DNA of 64,000 nt from Tetracentron sinense (Eukaryota > Streptophyta > Magnoliopsida > Trochodendrales > Trochodendraceae): the NCBI GenBank assembly GCA_015143295.1, contig CM026562.1, positions 15,652,041 to 15,716,040 of the forward strand. Reading direction: 5' to 3'. Positions within the stretch are counted from its first letter, which is position 1. Every line of letters begins with the position of its first letter. A program made the translations under genes and the position numbers. Below the pieces are notes generated by a model. That model saw only the letters and a program-made list of their open reading frames with translations, made no database searches and was not told the DNA's origin. Positions 10,991-23,356 of this stretch are shown in pieces.

Positions 10991-11700
10991 ATTGTTTGAC
11001 CTTGTCCATGTTGACAGGCTCTGGGAGGTCTTCGTCATCCATACGTCCGAATCGAAGGGCGCCACCTGAGAATTTGTCTCAGAAGATGTATGGGCCTTCG
11101 TAGTTGGGAGTGAACTTGACCCTTAGGTCAGGGCGGTTGGGCAACATTTTTTGGAGAACCAGGTCACCGATCTCGATGCTTCTCAGCTTGAATTTCTTGT
11201 TGAATACCCTAGCCATGCGCCTCTGATAGGCCTGAGAGTGGTTGATGGCTTTCAGTCGCCGCTCTTCAATTAGATTCAGCTGCTCATACCGGGTCTGTGC
11301 TCATTCTGCTTCTGAGAGTTCTGCTTTCATTAACACCGGGAGTGATGGAATCTGTACTTCGATGAGGAGGACTGCTTCCATACCATAGGTCAGAGAGAAT
11401 GGTGTTGCCCCAGTTGAGGTTCAGATGGACGTTCTCTAGGCCATGAGTGCATATGGTAGCATCTCATGCCAGGTAGAGTACTTGATTGCCATCTTCTCTA
11501 TGATTTTCTTCAGATTCTTGTTGGCGGCTTCAACTACACCGTTGGTCTGTGGCCTGTACGGCGTAGAATTGTGATTTTGGATCTTGAATTTCTAGCAGAG
11601 GTCAGTCATTCCTTTGTTGTAGAAGTTGAGAGTGTTATCTGTTACAATCTCATATGGGACCCAATATCGGCAAATGATATCCCTGTTGTTGAATCTCAAT
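10990..11700 (-). pseudogene. Tat/Ogre integrase, C-terminal half
   Basis: The reading runs from about 11690 down to 10990. It shows ICRYWVPYEIVTDN, then PYRPQTNGVVEAANKNLKKI (the core region with the catalytic Glu), then a C-terminal part with HSQAYQRRMARVFNKK and PNRPDLRVKFTPNYEGPY. Several stops interrupt it. The N-terminal HHCC zinc domain and the first part of the DDE core are absent: the preceding RNase H ends at 11704, immediately next to the middle of the core. About 200 residues therefore appear to have been deleted. Confidence 0.75.
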
Positions 11701-11703
11701 CAA

Positions 11704-12183
11704 CTAGAGCATGATGCCTGTAGGGATCTGTACTATAGAAGCTAGAGTGGCCAGTGCATCGGTGAATCTATTTTGGTTCCTGGACCTGTGGCTGAAGCTG
11801 ATTCTTCTGAACTGACTGATTAGCAGATTGAGGTAGGCCAAGTACGGGACTAGCCTTGCTTCTCGGATGGCCAAAGATTCATTTTCCTGACAGATTACTA
11901 GAGATGAGTCGTCATAAACGTCAACCTCCTCGATTCTGATGTCCAGGGCTTCTTTCAGTCTGGCTATGCATGTCTCGTACTTTGCTTCATTGTTAGAACA
12001 TCTGAACCGCAGCTTGAATGAGATAAGGAGGTGTGCTCCTTTAGGTGAGATCAGGACTGCTCCTCCCCTGTTCCTATGATTGTTGGCAGCTCTATTAAAG
12101 TACAACTCCCATCCGGAGTACTCTTGTTCATTTGCTTCTGCATACAGGATGACTTTGTCTGCAAACCGATCATGTACAGACAT
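11704..12183 (-). pseudogene. Second RNase H domain (Tat/Ogre type)
   Basis: This 159-codon frame has the layout of the additional RNase H found after the normal RT-RNase H in Tat/Ogre elements: WELYFNRAANN (first acidic position substituted; FDGA is usual), GAVLISPKG, NNEAKYETCIARLKEAL with the conserved Glu, and VYDDSSLVICQ with the conserved Asp. FTDALATLAS near the end matches the family's fourth motif. The substitution at the first catalytic Asp suggests lost activity. The frame ends at the integrase deletion. Confidence 0.8.
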
Positions 12184-12239
12184 ATAGTCCTATGTTGGAC
12201 TATGGGCAAGGTGATCTGCTATCGCCTGCCCCTTGATTG

Positions 12240-13430
12240 ACTTCTAAGTCATGATTGACATCATAAGCCATCAGGCAGTCCTTTCGGTGGTGGCTGGCTT
12301 TTCCAGTAGGTACTTGAGTGGGTCTATCCAGGAGATCAGGATTACCGGGTAAGATAGCAGGTAGTGCCGGAGACGCTGAGTTACCCGGACCAGTGCCAGA
12401 CATGTCTTCTCAAGAGGGCTATACCGCTCTTCATACTCTAACAGGCGCTTGCTGATGTAGTAGATGTCTTGCTCTGTTCTGTCCGTCTCGTCATGCTGTG
12501 CCAGGACGCATCCCATGGAGGTTTCTTGTATGGAGATGTAAAGTAGCAGCGGCCGTCTCGGTGTAGTAGGCACAAGTATTGGAGGATTCAGAAGATACTG
12601 CTTTATTCTGTCAAAGAATTCTTGGCATTCTATGGTCTAGACTGTCAATATGTTCTTCCGGAGAAGTTTGAAGATCGGCTCGTATATCGGGGTGAGCTGA
12701 GAGATGAATCTACTGATGTACTGAATTCTACCTAGGAAACCATGGATCTCCTTTTCAATCTGGGGTGTTGACATTTCAATGATAGCTCTGGCTTTAGCTA
12801 GATCGATCTCAATGCCTCTCTTTCGGACTATGAAGCCAATGAGCTTTCCTAATGAGGCTCCAAAGACATATTTTACCAAATTTAGCCTCAAGCCAAACTC
12901 TCTGAGTCTGTCACAAAGTCTTTTCAAGTCTTCTGGGTGCTGCCAGGCAGCTAGAGATTTGACGATCATGTCATCCATATAGATTTCAGTTGACTTGTGG
13001 ATCATATCATAGAATAGTGCCGTCATTGCCCTCTAATAAGTTGCTCCTGTATTCTTGAGCCAAAAGGGCATGACCTTGTAGCAGAACGTGCCCCAAGGTG
13101 TAATGAATGAGGTTTTCTCCATGTCTTCTTCTGCCATCCTGATCTGGTTGTATCTGGAGAAACCATCCATGAATGAGAGTGTCTCATGCCCTACAATATT
13201 GTTGACCAGAATGTCGATGTGTGGGAGAGGAAAGTTTTCCTTGGCCCTTGCCCTATTCAAATTTCGATAGTCAATACACATTCGGACATTGCCATCCTTC
13301 TTGGGTACCGGGACAATGTTGGCCAACCACTCAGGGTAGTTTGCTACTGCCAGGAAGCCTGCATTGATCTGCTTTTCAACTTCTTCCTTGATCTTCTGTG
13401 ACCATTCAGGCCTCATCCATCTTAGCTTCT
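12240..13430 (-). pseudogene. Tat/Ogre reverse transcriptase and first RNase H
   Basis: RT begins near 13416 (RPEWSQKIKEEVEKQINAGF, VPVPKKDGNVRMCIDYRNLN, LPHIDILVNNIVGHETLSFM) and continues after a break near 13030 with EIYMDDMIVKS, the YMDD catalytic box, and a thumb region with GFLGRIQYISRF. The connected RNase H is at 12573-12271 (PLLLYISIQETSMGCVLAQ, IYYISKRLLEYEERYSPLEK). Single stops and frameshifts split it into three frames (13416-13033, 13026-12637, 12573-12271). The polymerase would copy element RNA into DNA; this copy cannot express it. Confidence 0.85.
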
Positions 13431-13785
13431 ACTTTCTTGGTCTAACGTCAGGATTCAGAGGTAGTTTGTGTACCACCAATGCTAGGTCTAGGCCAGGCAT
13501 GTTTGCATATGACTAGGCGAAGACATCACTGTAGCTTTTCAGAAAACTGATCATGTCTGCTCTCTGCTGTGGGCTCATGCTTGTGCCGATCTTGACTAGC
13601 TAGGGGTTGTCCATGGATCCCAAATTTACTGTTTTAGTATCTTCCATGTTTGACTACAGAAGTCCTTCATTGTGTTCAAGGAGGTCCAGAATTTTCTGAG
13701 GCGGTTCCTCTTCCTTTTCTCAGTCATACTCTACTTTGGAGAGTTCAAGGAGGTTTTGAGGGGTAGTCCTGTCAGAGGTGATTTC

Positions 13786-14083
13786 CTGGCAAATTAATTA
13801 GCTTCAGTTTAGCATGCTTATGATTTTTTTTTTGTTGACTTTAAGACACTAGACCTTCCAGGGAAAGAGTCCGTGTGATTTCATCATCAACCGATATAAA
13901 ATATTTTTTTTAAAACATGATTTTTGAGTCAAAACAATCTGATTTTCATTGACAAAATGAAGACTTGTTACAAAAATGACTCAAACAAAAAGAGGCCAAC
14001 AGTGGCCTAACTTTTGGATTTTACAAATGGGAGCAAAGAGAGATAGATAAAGGAGAGGTGTGATGCTTGGTCACTACTGTTAC
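13786..14083 (-). other. Candidate Ogre-type intron between protease and RT
   Basis: In element sense a coding-free, T-rich stretch separates the protease/G-patch-like region from RT. A good acceptor (ATTTGCCAG before GAAATCACC) is at 13786 and a possible donor GTAACAG at 14083; GTTGGTCC near 14097 is an alternative. Ogre elements are known to carry an intron between protease and RT. The exact donor is uncertain. Confidence 0.4.
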
Positions 14084-14124
14084 TGTTCCGGACCAACCTG
14101 TCCTGCACTGTGCTTGCCCCGGCC

Positions 14125-14679
14125 CTAAGCGGCCTCGATGGTGAAAGCCTCAATCCACCAACGGATTAGTGGCTGGCGACTGGAGGACGCTTCGGCGCTG
14201 TTGGAGAGGGTACAGACCTGCTTTCCCGCTGGATATTCTACTTCAGTAGCATCTTCGACAGTCGACTCGTCAAACATCTGAGCCATGTTGAACACTTCTG
14301 GATCTGGAATCCCTGAAGATTCGTCACTAGGCTGGGGGATTAAGGCAACAGGTGCAATAGGGGTTTCTAGATAGGTTTCGAAGATTCCCACAGGGAAGGT
14401 TACAGAGATGTGTGGTCGGGGCTCATGTTTTGCCAACTGTTTGCTCTTCTTGGTTAGCTTAGAGAGGTAGTCCTTGTATTTGGGCTTGTATCCAAATCCG
14501 AAGGGAGATGTATAACGAGGAGGCGTGTATCTCTTCTTCATACACTGATTTTTGGCACCGAGACCCTTTCTTGGCTGATAGTTCATTTTGGCCATCATCC
14601 TGGGAAATGGCCGCACTGCTTGCTTGTTTTGTTGTTCCACCTGGGCGATAGAACTAACCTGCTCGAACTGGAATGCCAT
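14125..14679 (-). pseudogene. Tat/Ogre Pol linker with G-patch-like motif
   Basis: This 184-codon frame follows protease and precedes the putative intron. It contains MNYQPRKGLGAKNQ, resembling the G-patch-like segment seen between protease and RT in Tat/Ogre polyproteins, and a Pro-rich, acidic tail. I see no enzymatic motif. It was probably part of one gag-pro-pol frame with 14735-15364, because the element direction and order match; a short gap with stops lies at 14680-14734. Confidence 0.6.
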
Positions 14680-14734
14680 AAAGGCAGTGCCTTGCCCCAG
14701 CTCTCAGACATCCCCAAAAGAACTTGTCAACTCC

Positions 14735-15364
14735 TTAGAAGGAATGATGACTAAGCGAATCATCCTGGATGAACTTGATTCTCTGGTGAAGTGAGGAGAG
14801 AATGGCTCCAGCTGCGTGGATCCACGGCCTCCTTAAGAGCAAGGTGAAAGAGGCTGACACATTAACAACCTGAAAGTTCATCGAGAAATGAGCTGGTCCG
14901 ACCCCACTGGTCAAATCGATATCATCCAGGTTTTGCCTGGTGGTGTTGTCAAAAGCCCTGATGGTCATGGGTCTCTTCTTTACCTGACTGAGGTTCAGGC
15001 CTAGGTTTTATAGTGTAGAAAGTGTGCAAACATTCAGGTCAGAGCCATTGTCGATGAGCACTGATGATAACGTTCTGTCCATGCACTGAACTGCGATGTA
15101 CAAAGTCCGGGTATGATGCCTGTCATTGTCCGGTATCTCCTCTTCTATGAAGGAAATGATTCTGGATTTAAGGACTTGCCCTACCATTTGCCCCAGTTTC
15201 TCGGGCGTTATATCTGGTGTTACGTGGGCATTATCGAATACTCGGAGTAATTGCTTCCTGTGGTGCTCTGACGTTAGAAGAAGACCAAAGATGGATATCT
15301 GTGCTGGGACCTTGCTCAATTGCTGAGTGATGTTGAACTCCTCTACTTTCTCTAGGATTTTCAA
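14735..15364 (-). pseudogene. Tat/Ogre aspartic protease
   Basis: The upstream frame (15364-15008) has FNITQQLSKVPAQISIFGLL followed by SSVLIDNGSDLNVC; the DNGS active-site box (rather than DTGS) is usual for this branch. The downstream frame (14968-14735) has RRPWIHAAGAILSSLHQ, the flap and C-terminal part where LGRPWIHAAG is usual. A frameshift near 15000 separates them. The enzyme would process Gag-Pol in the particle. Confidence 0.8.
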
Positions 15365-15693
15365 TAAAACTGTTGAATTAGATGCTTCCTTCTATGAATC
15401 TGACACCTCTACCTTCTCTTTCTCTGTATCCTTTGCCTTTACCAGCTCAGTCACGGGAGGTTGATATACCTGGCCAGATCTGGTTAGGTTGGCTATGCTC
15501 TCACTCTCAAGGATAAGAGAGCGGGGAGCGGGCGGCGGCTCTGGGATATAGGGGATCCAGACAAAGCCTGAAGAAGTTGAGGCTTGAGCTGGAGCTGTAG
15601 GCCAATTTACAGGGCAAGGGATAGTATAGATGATCTATTCTGGGACAGGTATCTGAATTGGAGAGTGAATAGTCTGTATATTTGACTGAGGGA
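15365..15693 (-). pseudogene. Tat/Ogre gag/protease linker fragment, left of the LARD
   Basis: In sense the fragment runs from the LARD insertion (15693) into the protease frame, through a Pro-rich stretch (PAQASTSSGFVW, PEPPPAPRSL) and IANLTRSGQVY, then an acidic linker. Several stops interrupt it. It joins with 25561-26570 across the LARD. Confidence 0.65.
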
Positions 15694-17991
15694 TGTTGGA
15701 CATATATGCCCTCAAAAGCCAATAAGAGACTTTTCTATGTTGATTAAATAAGCATCATATTCACACAACTAACTTAAAAGGGTATTTATATTAATTACTG
15801 TCTCATTTGATGATGACATAAAGTTCCATAGGTAACATTGTAGGAAAATCATGCAAAGGTTACAAGGAGATATGATTTTCCGGTTCCTTGTAAACCTAAT
15901 ATTGTTCGAAGCCTCTAGGGTACTGGTTGGGCGTCGTACTTCATCATGGTTTGAACGCACATTTCTGATGTTTCGGAATTTTCGATTTCTCCCTTATTTA
16001 TTAATTAGACTACAAAAATGGCCAATTAGCTACGAAGGTGCTATTCATTAAGGATGAAAAAGTCCGGGGTGCTACAATCTCATTCACAGAGACTGGTGAC
16101 TCTTGACTAACATGTGAGTATATGTAGCAAGTACATAATACTGAACGGGGTCACTAGTGGATACCCTATGGAATACACTGTCAGATTGTATTAGGGTTAT
16201 CCATTTGACAAATTGTCATTAGACCTGAGAAATTAACATCTTCTCAAATATTTGTCTATATGGCTTTGATATGCTAATCGGCAATGTCCAATACACAGGA
16301 CTAACTCCGGGTACATTGGGTCCTGTACACAATGTTTGGAGAAGTGTGTAAACACTCAATAAGGAATCCACAACTCCTTAATTGGAGATAATGATATCAA
16401 GGTGATACTTGTTGAACTGAACTGTTAAATCCAGTACTGGTGCTTTTCGGTAAAATGGTCTTTATCGAAGTTGATATTTTCAATATGGAAAAGTATATAT
16501 AAATATATATATATATATATGTCAGTTCTTTTCTAATGTTTCTTCAAAAATGTTTTGGAGGTTCAGTTCAATGAAAAAGTAATCATGAGAAAGGGTTCTA
16601 TTCATAAGCTAGGGACTAAGATAGTGGAATTGTTCAAATCTCGGAAGCTTACAAGTGATATCGGAATGTGGAAGGATTTATTTCTAAATATATTGTGAGA
16701 TGGTATTTACAAGCAATTCTCTAATTTCTGGAGGTTAATCACATTGTGTTAATGGACATTAATTGTGATTGGTGGAAGTCCAGGGACTTAGATAACTTTC
16801 TATGATCCTAATGGAGTTTTAGGAGAGGTGTTTCCTAGTAACAATGCTTTAACCAAAAAGGTTGAGTACTTGGTTCCACAACCGGAAATAGGAGATCCCT
16901 TTAGATCCCACACACAAGGACCTTCTTAAAGTATTTAATTTAATAATTTATTAAATTAATTAATTTCTCTAAGTAATCACTATATAGTATAGTGAAGCTC
17001 TAAAAGGTGGAATCACATTAGATTTGAAAAACCAAATGGGTAGGACCCATTGGGGAATATTTTAAAAGAATTATTAATGTGACCAAAAGGGTTTTTGAAC
17101 CCATTGGGGGCGTGTGGAATGGGACCCACCTAGGGTGGGATGCCCACTTCAAGGAGGAATAATAATTGTTATTATTTTAATTAGTTTCTAATAACTAATA
17201 TCCTTATTAGATAAGGTTAGTTAGTTAGTTAGAGTTAGTTACTAATTAAAGATTCCTTGTTGGACAAGGAGTCTATTAGTTTCTTGCTAATCAAGGAATC
17301 CTAATTGGATTAGGATAAGGATAAGATTGGTTAGACACTAATGGATGAGATTAGTTTCTATAATGATTAATCCTAATTAATTAGGAGAAATCAAGAATAG
17401 AAAGAATTGAGGAATCCTTATTGGATAAGGATTAGGAAACTTTGGTTTCAAGCAACCAATAAAGCCTATAAAGAGGGATGGACGTCCAAGGCTTTGGGCA
17501 TTCTTGAATTTTCCAGAATTTCCAGATTTGGAAACCTCTCCCCTCTCCTCAAATCTCATGCCTAGCCCCTCTCTCTAGTGGTGTACGGTCACCCCTCTCC
17601 CCTTTCTTCTTTTGTGTGTTCTAAGTTTTGAATAATCAAGAAGAAGAAGATCAAGGATCTTGATCATCAAGAAAGGTTCTTTATAATAAAAGATTGGATC
17701 TTTTATTCAAGATTCCTAGAGCTAGAAATTTGGAAGGGTCATTAGCTTCCATTAGAGAAAACTTTAAAGGAAAAAAAACGTTCGTGTGAATGGACAGGAG
17801 ACTTGACACTTGTGAAGTTTTGCGAGTACTATTCTTATGTGGATTTGACTTAACAATTTCAAAGTCACAAAGGTGATTGTGATTTCTAAACTTCATTGAA
17901 TAAAATCAATTAGAATCTTAGCCAGATCTTGGGATTCGATGTATGCCCCCCAAGAACTGTTTTTCTAAAAATAAAAAGAGGCATACTTTCA
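15694..17991 (+). repeat. 5' LTR of the LARD
   Basis: At 2298 bp it is longer than its partner (2199 bp) because of a foreign patch at 15953-16076 and a longer TA microsatellite near 16494-16521. Otherwise the two LTRs align end to end with scattered substitutions. Confidence 0.9.
15953..16076 (-). repeat. Truncated Tekay LTR end inside the LARD's 5' LTR
   Basis: About 120 bp here match the TGTAGCACCCC end of the 5797-8197 solo LTR, reversed, ending exactly at the terminal …GCTACA. The other LARD LTR has about 40 bp of unrelated sequence here, followed by the same atctcattcac. A Tekay insertion followed by a deletion would explain it. Confidence 0.8.
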
Positions 17992-17992
17992 G

Positions 17993-18004
17993 TGGTATCA
18001 GAGC
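17993..18004 (+). other. Primer binding site of the LARD
   Basis: TGGTATCAGAGC starts two bases after the LTR end and complements initiator Met-tRNA. Confidence 0.9.
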
Positions 18005-21000
18005 CTTGGCTATGCTTCTCTTTGATTTTAGGGTATAATCAATTTTTATTATATCAAGAATGCCTCCCCTATGAATTTTGCTTACCCTAATGAATCAATC
18101 TTCTAGATTCTTGATTATTGGATAATCATTTATTAGGGCTAAGGGATCCCTCTAGTTATTGAGGGAGAGATCAAACCCTTATAAATTAGTGTGATACTAA
18201 TTTTGGTTTTGGATTTTTTCAAAACATCTTTTCATAAGGGATAGGTATTTAGAGATATCTAAATCTTGATTATAGTCTTTAAGGATTTAGAGATCCTTTT
18301 AGAATATTAAATTAAATTGTTTAATTTATTCTTGTAAGCCCCGGGCAAGTTTTCCCTTTGATTTAGACCACTTAGATACCCATTGAAATCTTGGCTAGGA
18401 TATATTGATGGGATTTTATTTATTAAATGTTAGTTAATAAATCTCATGGTGTTAGACACCTTTGCTTAAGTGTTCTTGGAGATTAAAGTTTATTTCGATT
18501 TAAATTGATTCATGGATTTTCGGATTTGTATTTGATTAGAAGAATCGATACAGTTTCGGTATTTTGGCCATAACTTTGTGACCGTAAGTCCGATTTTGGT
18601 CCATCAATAAATCGTTTCAAAGCCGTCGAAAAGATCTACAACTTTCGTGAAGAAATTTTTTCTAGAATCAATCGTTTTGATGGTCAAAACTTGAGTCGAA
18701 AATCTAAAGCGGGAAGAGAAGTTTTCTAAATTAATTTTCCAAGAGGCTTTCAAATTTTTCCTAAATTCCATTATTTGATTTGGGAGCATGGGATGCTATT
18801 AAATCGTTTAGTGGGCTATCAATTAATTAAATAGTTTAATTATTTGATTCGAGAGCATGGGCTGAGATTTAATTAAATTGTTTAATTATCTGCTTCGAGT
18901 CCACGGGCTATCATTTAATTAAATGTTAATTATGATATCCTTTATAGTTTCCTAAAATGTTTATGGGAATTATACCATAGTTATTGTAGTTGATTTGGAT
19001 CAATTACATGTGCTCAGAATTATCGGCTACATAGTATTTATAAGTTTTTATTTGATTACTAGTTAATCAAGTAATTACATAAATGCCATTGGTTGAGATA
19101 CAGGGTTTTATTTCAAGTGAATTTTAATTGATAGAGATCAATTATTTTATGGACATTTAATACTATTGTTTAGGATATTATTTTATTTAATTGTTAAATC
19201 AAATAATCCCTAAAGCAGTTGGCCCTTATGGAAAATTTTGATTTCACCTATTATTGATTTTGAATTTATTTTTGGAATCAATATAAAAGTGATATTAAAA
19301 ATTAGCAATTTGCTGATTTTTATTTTGGTCTTTTAATAGTTATTAGATCAAAATAATATGGAAGGGATTAGATCCCTAGTCTAGCTGAATTTAATATGGT
19401 GTTTTCTATTTGTTTATCAATTGGGGAATGTGAGGATGAATTTTAGGGTTAGATTAAATCTCAGAGAAATTGTTTCTCTTAATGTTTTTCAAGCATTAAA
19501 GGAAAATTATTTTCTTTTAATGATGATCTAAAAACCCTAAAAATTCATTCTAGTCATGCTTGCTTTCTTTGCTCTAGGGTTTTTCTATTAAATGTTAATA
19601 GAGACCTTAACTATATGGGAAAGAGTTTCCCTAAGGTTAGCAAAACCCTTATTGAGGTTAGGGACTTTCTAAGTATTTTGTCATGTCATGTTATTATTCA
19701 TAGTTGATGTATAGTTAATATATATTCTTGTTGAATGGTGGATGGGTACCATGATCATGCATTCTTCTCTCTCTATTCTCTTCTCTTTCTTCTTATGGGT
19801 TGTACTTTCCTTGAGCACCCTATTTTGGGTGGTTTCTCAAGGTTTCTTATTTTGAATATGATGTAATCTTAGTATTACGAGTTGGTGATCACATGGAGAA
19901 TAAATCTTGGAAGGCGTTCTACAAGAGTAGTTGTAGGATTTCTAAGATAGCGTGATCATGTTGACCCATTGTGCGGCTATATTATGTATTTCATGTGATG
20001 ATTTGTTATAACTTTTAGTTGCTTAGAAAAGTCCATAACCCTTGTGATAATATGATTACTGTTTTTGTGCAAATTTTGGATAATTGAATCAAACCCCACA
20101 ATATGTGTTTTGTTGAAACATAAAAAGTTTGTGTTTAAATAAAACCGATTATTATAGCCCTTTTGGACGTGATGCATGTAATCTATGTTGAAATTTTTAC
20201 ATGGAATATGTTACTTGCATGATTATGAGATAATTGTGCCTTAATTGGCAAAGATGTAAGCTAACAATATTCACGATTATGGGAAGTGCTTGAGTGACAC
20301 TTATAGACCCTAGTAGAGGTCATAAAGAGTTGTTTAGAAACTCCCATAATTTCTTTTAGACTTAGAGTTGGTGAACCCTAATGCGCTAAAAATAATTCGT
20401 AGAGAATTAAAGGGTAATATAGTCCATTTTGACTTATGGGCTTTAGTGATGCACATGGACACTTTATAATTGTTATTTGGGTCCATGGTGTTTGGTATGA
20501 CCAATGGTCCATCATATGGATGAATGAACCATCTAAAGCCTACTGATGTTAAAAATGACCTTTGTAACCTTGGATTAGATCCATTAAGATTTCTGGGGCT
20601 AGTGGGAGTTTATTGGAATTAGTTTGATCTAATTAAACAAAATTTGATTTATTATCATATGATGATTTTGTATATTGTTCTATACATGTAATACATTGAT
20701 ATATATTGTGAATGCTTTTGATATATGCATTAGATGTATAATTTGTTCATAATATTATATTTTCCCTCAAGAAAAATATTAAGTGAATTAAATGGGCTAA
20801 TCTATCCTACGGGATAATATTGCCCTATGACCTTCCATTATCAATAAGACTAGGAATTAATTAGCCTGAGTCTTGTCTTGCCAAAAGGTAATGACATAAT
20901 TCAGTCTGACTTAAACTCGTAGAGCCTTATTTCTATAGTAAATAGGTTTGTGTATGGCCTGATAGGGAGTGTCAACTAAAATGGGGGCACAACCCTACTT

Positions 21001-23356
21001 GATCATATGACGAATCAGAACGATGGGTTTCACTTAACCAAGGAACATAGCGGCTGAAACAGTGACAGTCATGCTGTCTTTGGAGGTCGCAAGAAAATTA
21101 GGAATCACTGATTTACATAAGGAGTTATGCATGAGATGCTCAGTAATGGATAGTTACTATCCACCTTGTAGTGCATGTGAAGTACTATCCTAAAATGGAA
21201 GATTGCATGTGTATTATAAGGCACCCAATGCTCATCAGAAATATGAAATAACATATTTCCTAATTTTATAGATTGAGGGGTCTATGAAATTTGACTGAAT
21301 GATGAGCAATATCATCAAAGATTGAAAGCCCTGATTTAATGATATTATTATGTGTGAAATATTATGATGTATGTTTTATTGTCATGTCATTCTATAACCA
21401 CCTTACCAAGACTTTAATGAGAATCTCTTGACCAATTCAAAGTGTTTGGAATGGAAAAGGAATCTCAAGTTTGTACTTACTATCTAAAGAATTGCCCAAG
21501 TTCTCACTACTGATGTTAAATCTCATTTGAGATGTTTACAGAATACAATATGGCTGCTAGGTAGCTTTCTATATAAAAGGACAAGTAGACACCAAGTTGA
21601 CTAGGGAAACCCAGTCACAAAGAATATGATAGAGATCATTGGATTCATAAATCTCAATTCTTGGTGCTGAGATAAATTGAGATAAATTCATGGGATTAGA
21701 GGATATGATCCTCAACTAACTCCCGGAGTCCTTTAATATGGTTATGTTGAACAAGTAAGAAATCAGATTGTCTGAAATCTCACATGTTGCATATGGCTAA
21801 GAACCTTTGAAGAGTTCAATGCTATTTGCAAAGATGTTCAAAAGAGTTGGATTTTCTAAATCCCGAGCATTTATGCAAAGGAAAGAAATCCAAGATTTTC
21901 CATTGGAAATATATTCTGGTAGTATGGACAAGGGCTCTTCTGAGAAGAAAGGAAAGTATAAGGATTGTGCTTCATGGTGAAGCAATTGGTCATTGGATAT
22001 AGGACAAACCTTTGGAAGGATTGCACAGCCTATATACTCATCAAGTCCAACTTAATTGTTGGAACCTCTAGCTCCTAATGTTTAGTATGCTCTTGCATAA
22101 GTGCAATAGTTGTATGTTTGTTAAGGAGAAGGATAAATCTGAGTAGATAAAACTTATACTAGGAAATGGGACAAAAGTTGGATGATCGTAACCATATGAA
22201 TCTTCTATTAAGAGGTAGCTAACTTTATTTCATCTTCTTTGAAAAGTTCAAGGAATTCCGCATTGAAATAAAGAAATAGTTGGGTAAGTCTTCCATGATT
22301 GAAAAAAGTACCTCTTAATAGAAATTTCATAATTTACTCTCATTACATCTTGTCTCAGATAATTCCTGCAACAAACCATAGCATGATGGTGTTGTTAAAT
22401 CGAATTGTATTCGATATGATTTGATGGAAGATGAGCTTGGGATTCGCATTAGAGATACTTAGTCTCTATTCCTAGATAACAAAAGATATTTGTAAACAGG
22501 AATACAAGTTTCCTAGTATAGAAACTGAATCTAGAATTGTTCTAGAAGCGGAAGCTAGACCATTAACTATGAGAATTGGTAGAGATCAACTCTCCACTCT
22601 CACTATACCTAATTAGAACACTAGAACCTACAGGTCCCAGAATCTGTAGTTGGACTAACTTTCATTCTAATGAAGTAATCAAATTGTTTGATTTTCATCT
22701 AAGAATGAAAGTATCCTTTGTGTGCAAATTGGTTAGTGGGAGCATAATTACTTTTCTGGCTCTATGCAAAGATAATATTCTTTTCAATGTGAATAAAGTA
22801 TGAATATTATTCTTCTCTTAGATTTGATCTAGCAATTTTTGCAATGAATGCCAAAGACTTTGACATCATGTTTTCTTAGTCCTAAATGGTTTAGAGACAA
22901 AAGGAAAATGATATTGTTATTCTCCCAATAACAATCATGTTTATGTGCAAGTAAGATTTCAAGAAAAGAGTTTCTACCTTTATGGAATGAAATCTGTTTC
23001 TCTTAGATATGTGATATCATGAAACAGTATACTTGTACTAGCCCAAATATTCATCATATGTTGATGTGATAAGATATTGGCCAGATTAGTCCAGAGCATT
23101 GCACAATGGTAAAGCACAAGCATATTAACTTTTGAAAATGACTGTTGGACAATATCATTTTTTTTAGTCTTTTAAGACTGTGGTTATCGATAATAAATTT
23201 GCAAGAGTTCCAAGTGTTATTGCATCACTGCAATAGTTGTGGTAAAGCCAACATGATAGACCCATGTATATTAAGTTATGCTTCAGCTAGTGTTTAAGAA
23301 ACATCACTAAGAAGATGGGCATTACATCTAATTGGCTCAGAGTGCAAGTGAGAGAT
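18005..23356 (+). other. Non-coding interior of the LARD, with PPT
   Basis: AT-rich throughout, with no recognisable Gag, protease, integrase or RT motif in any frame. It contains phrases such as gggggcacaacccta (about 20984) that read like conserved non-coding LARD sequence. The end at 23341-23356 (agtgcaagtgagagat) is the PPT. Confidence 0.75.

Noticed and set aside
15953..16076. Gene conversion between LARD and Tekay LTRs
   Set aside because: The patch ends exactly at the LTR terminus and flanking LARD sequence is missing on one side, which fits insertion and deletion better.
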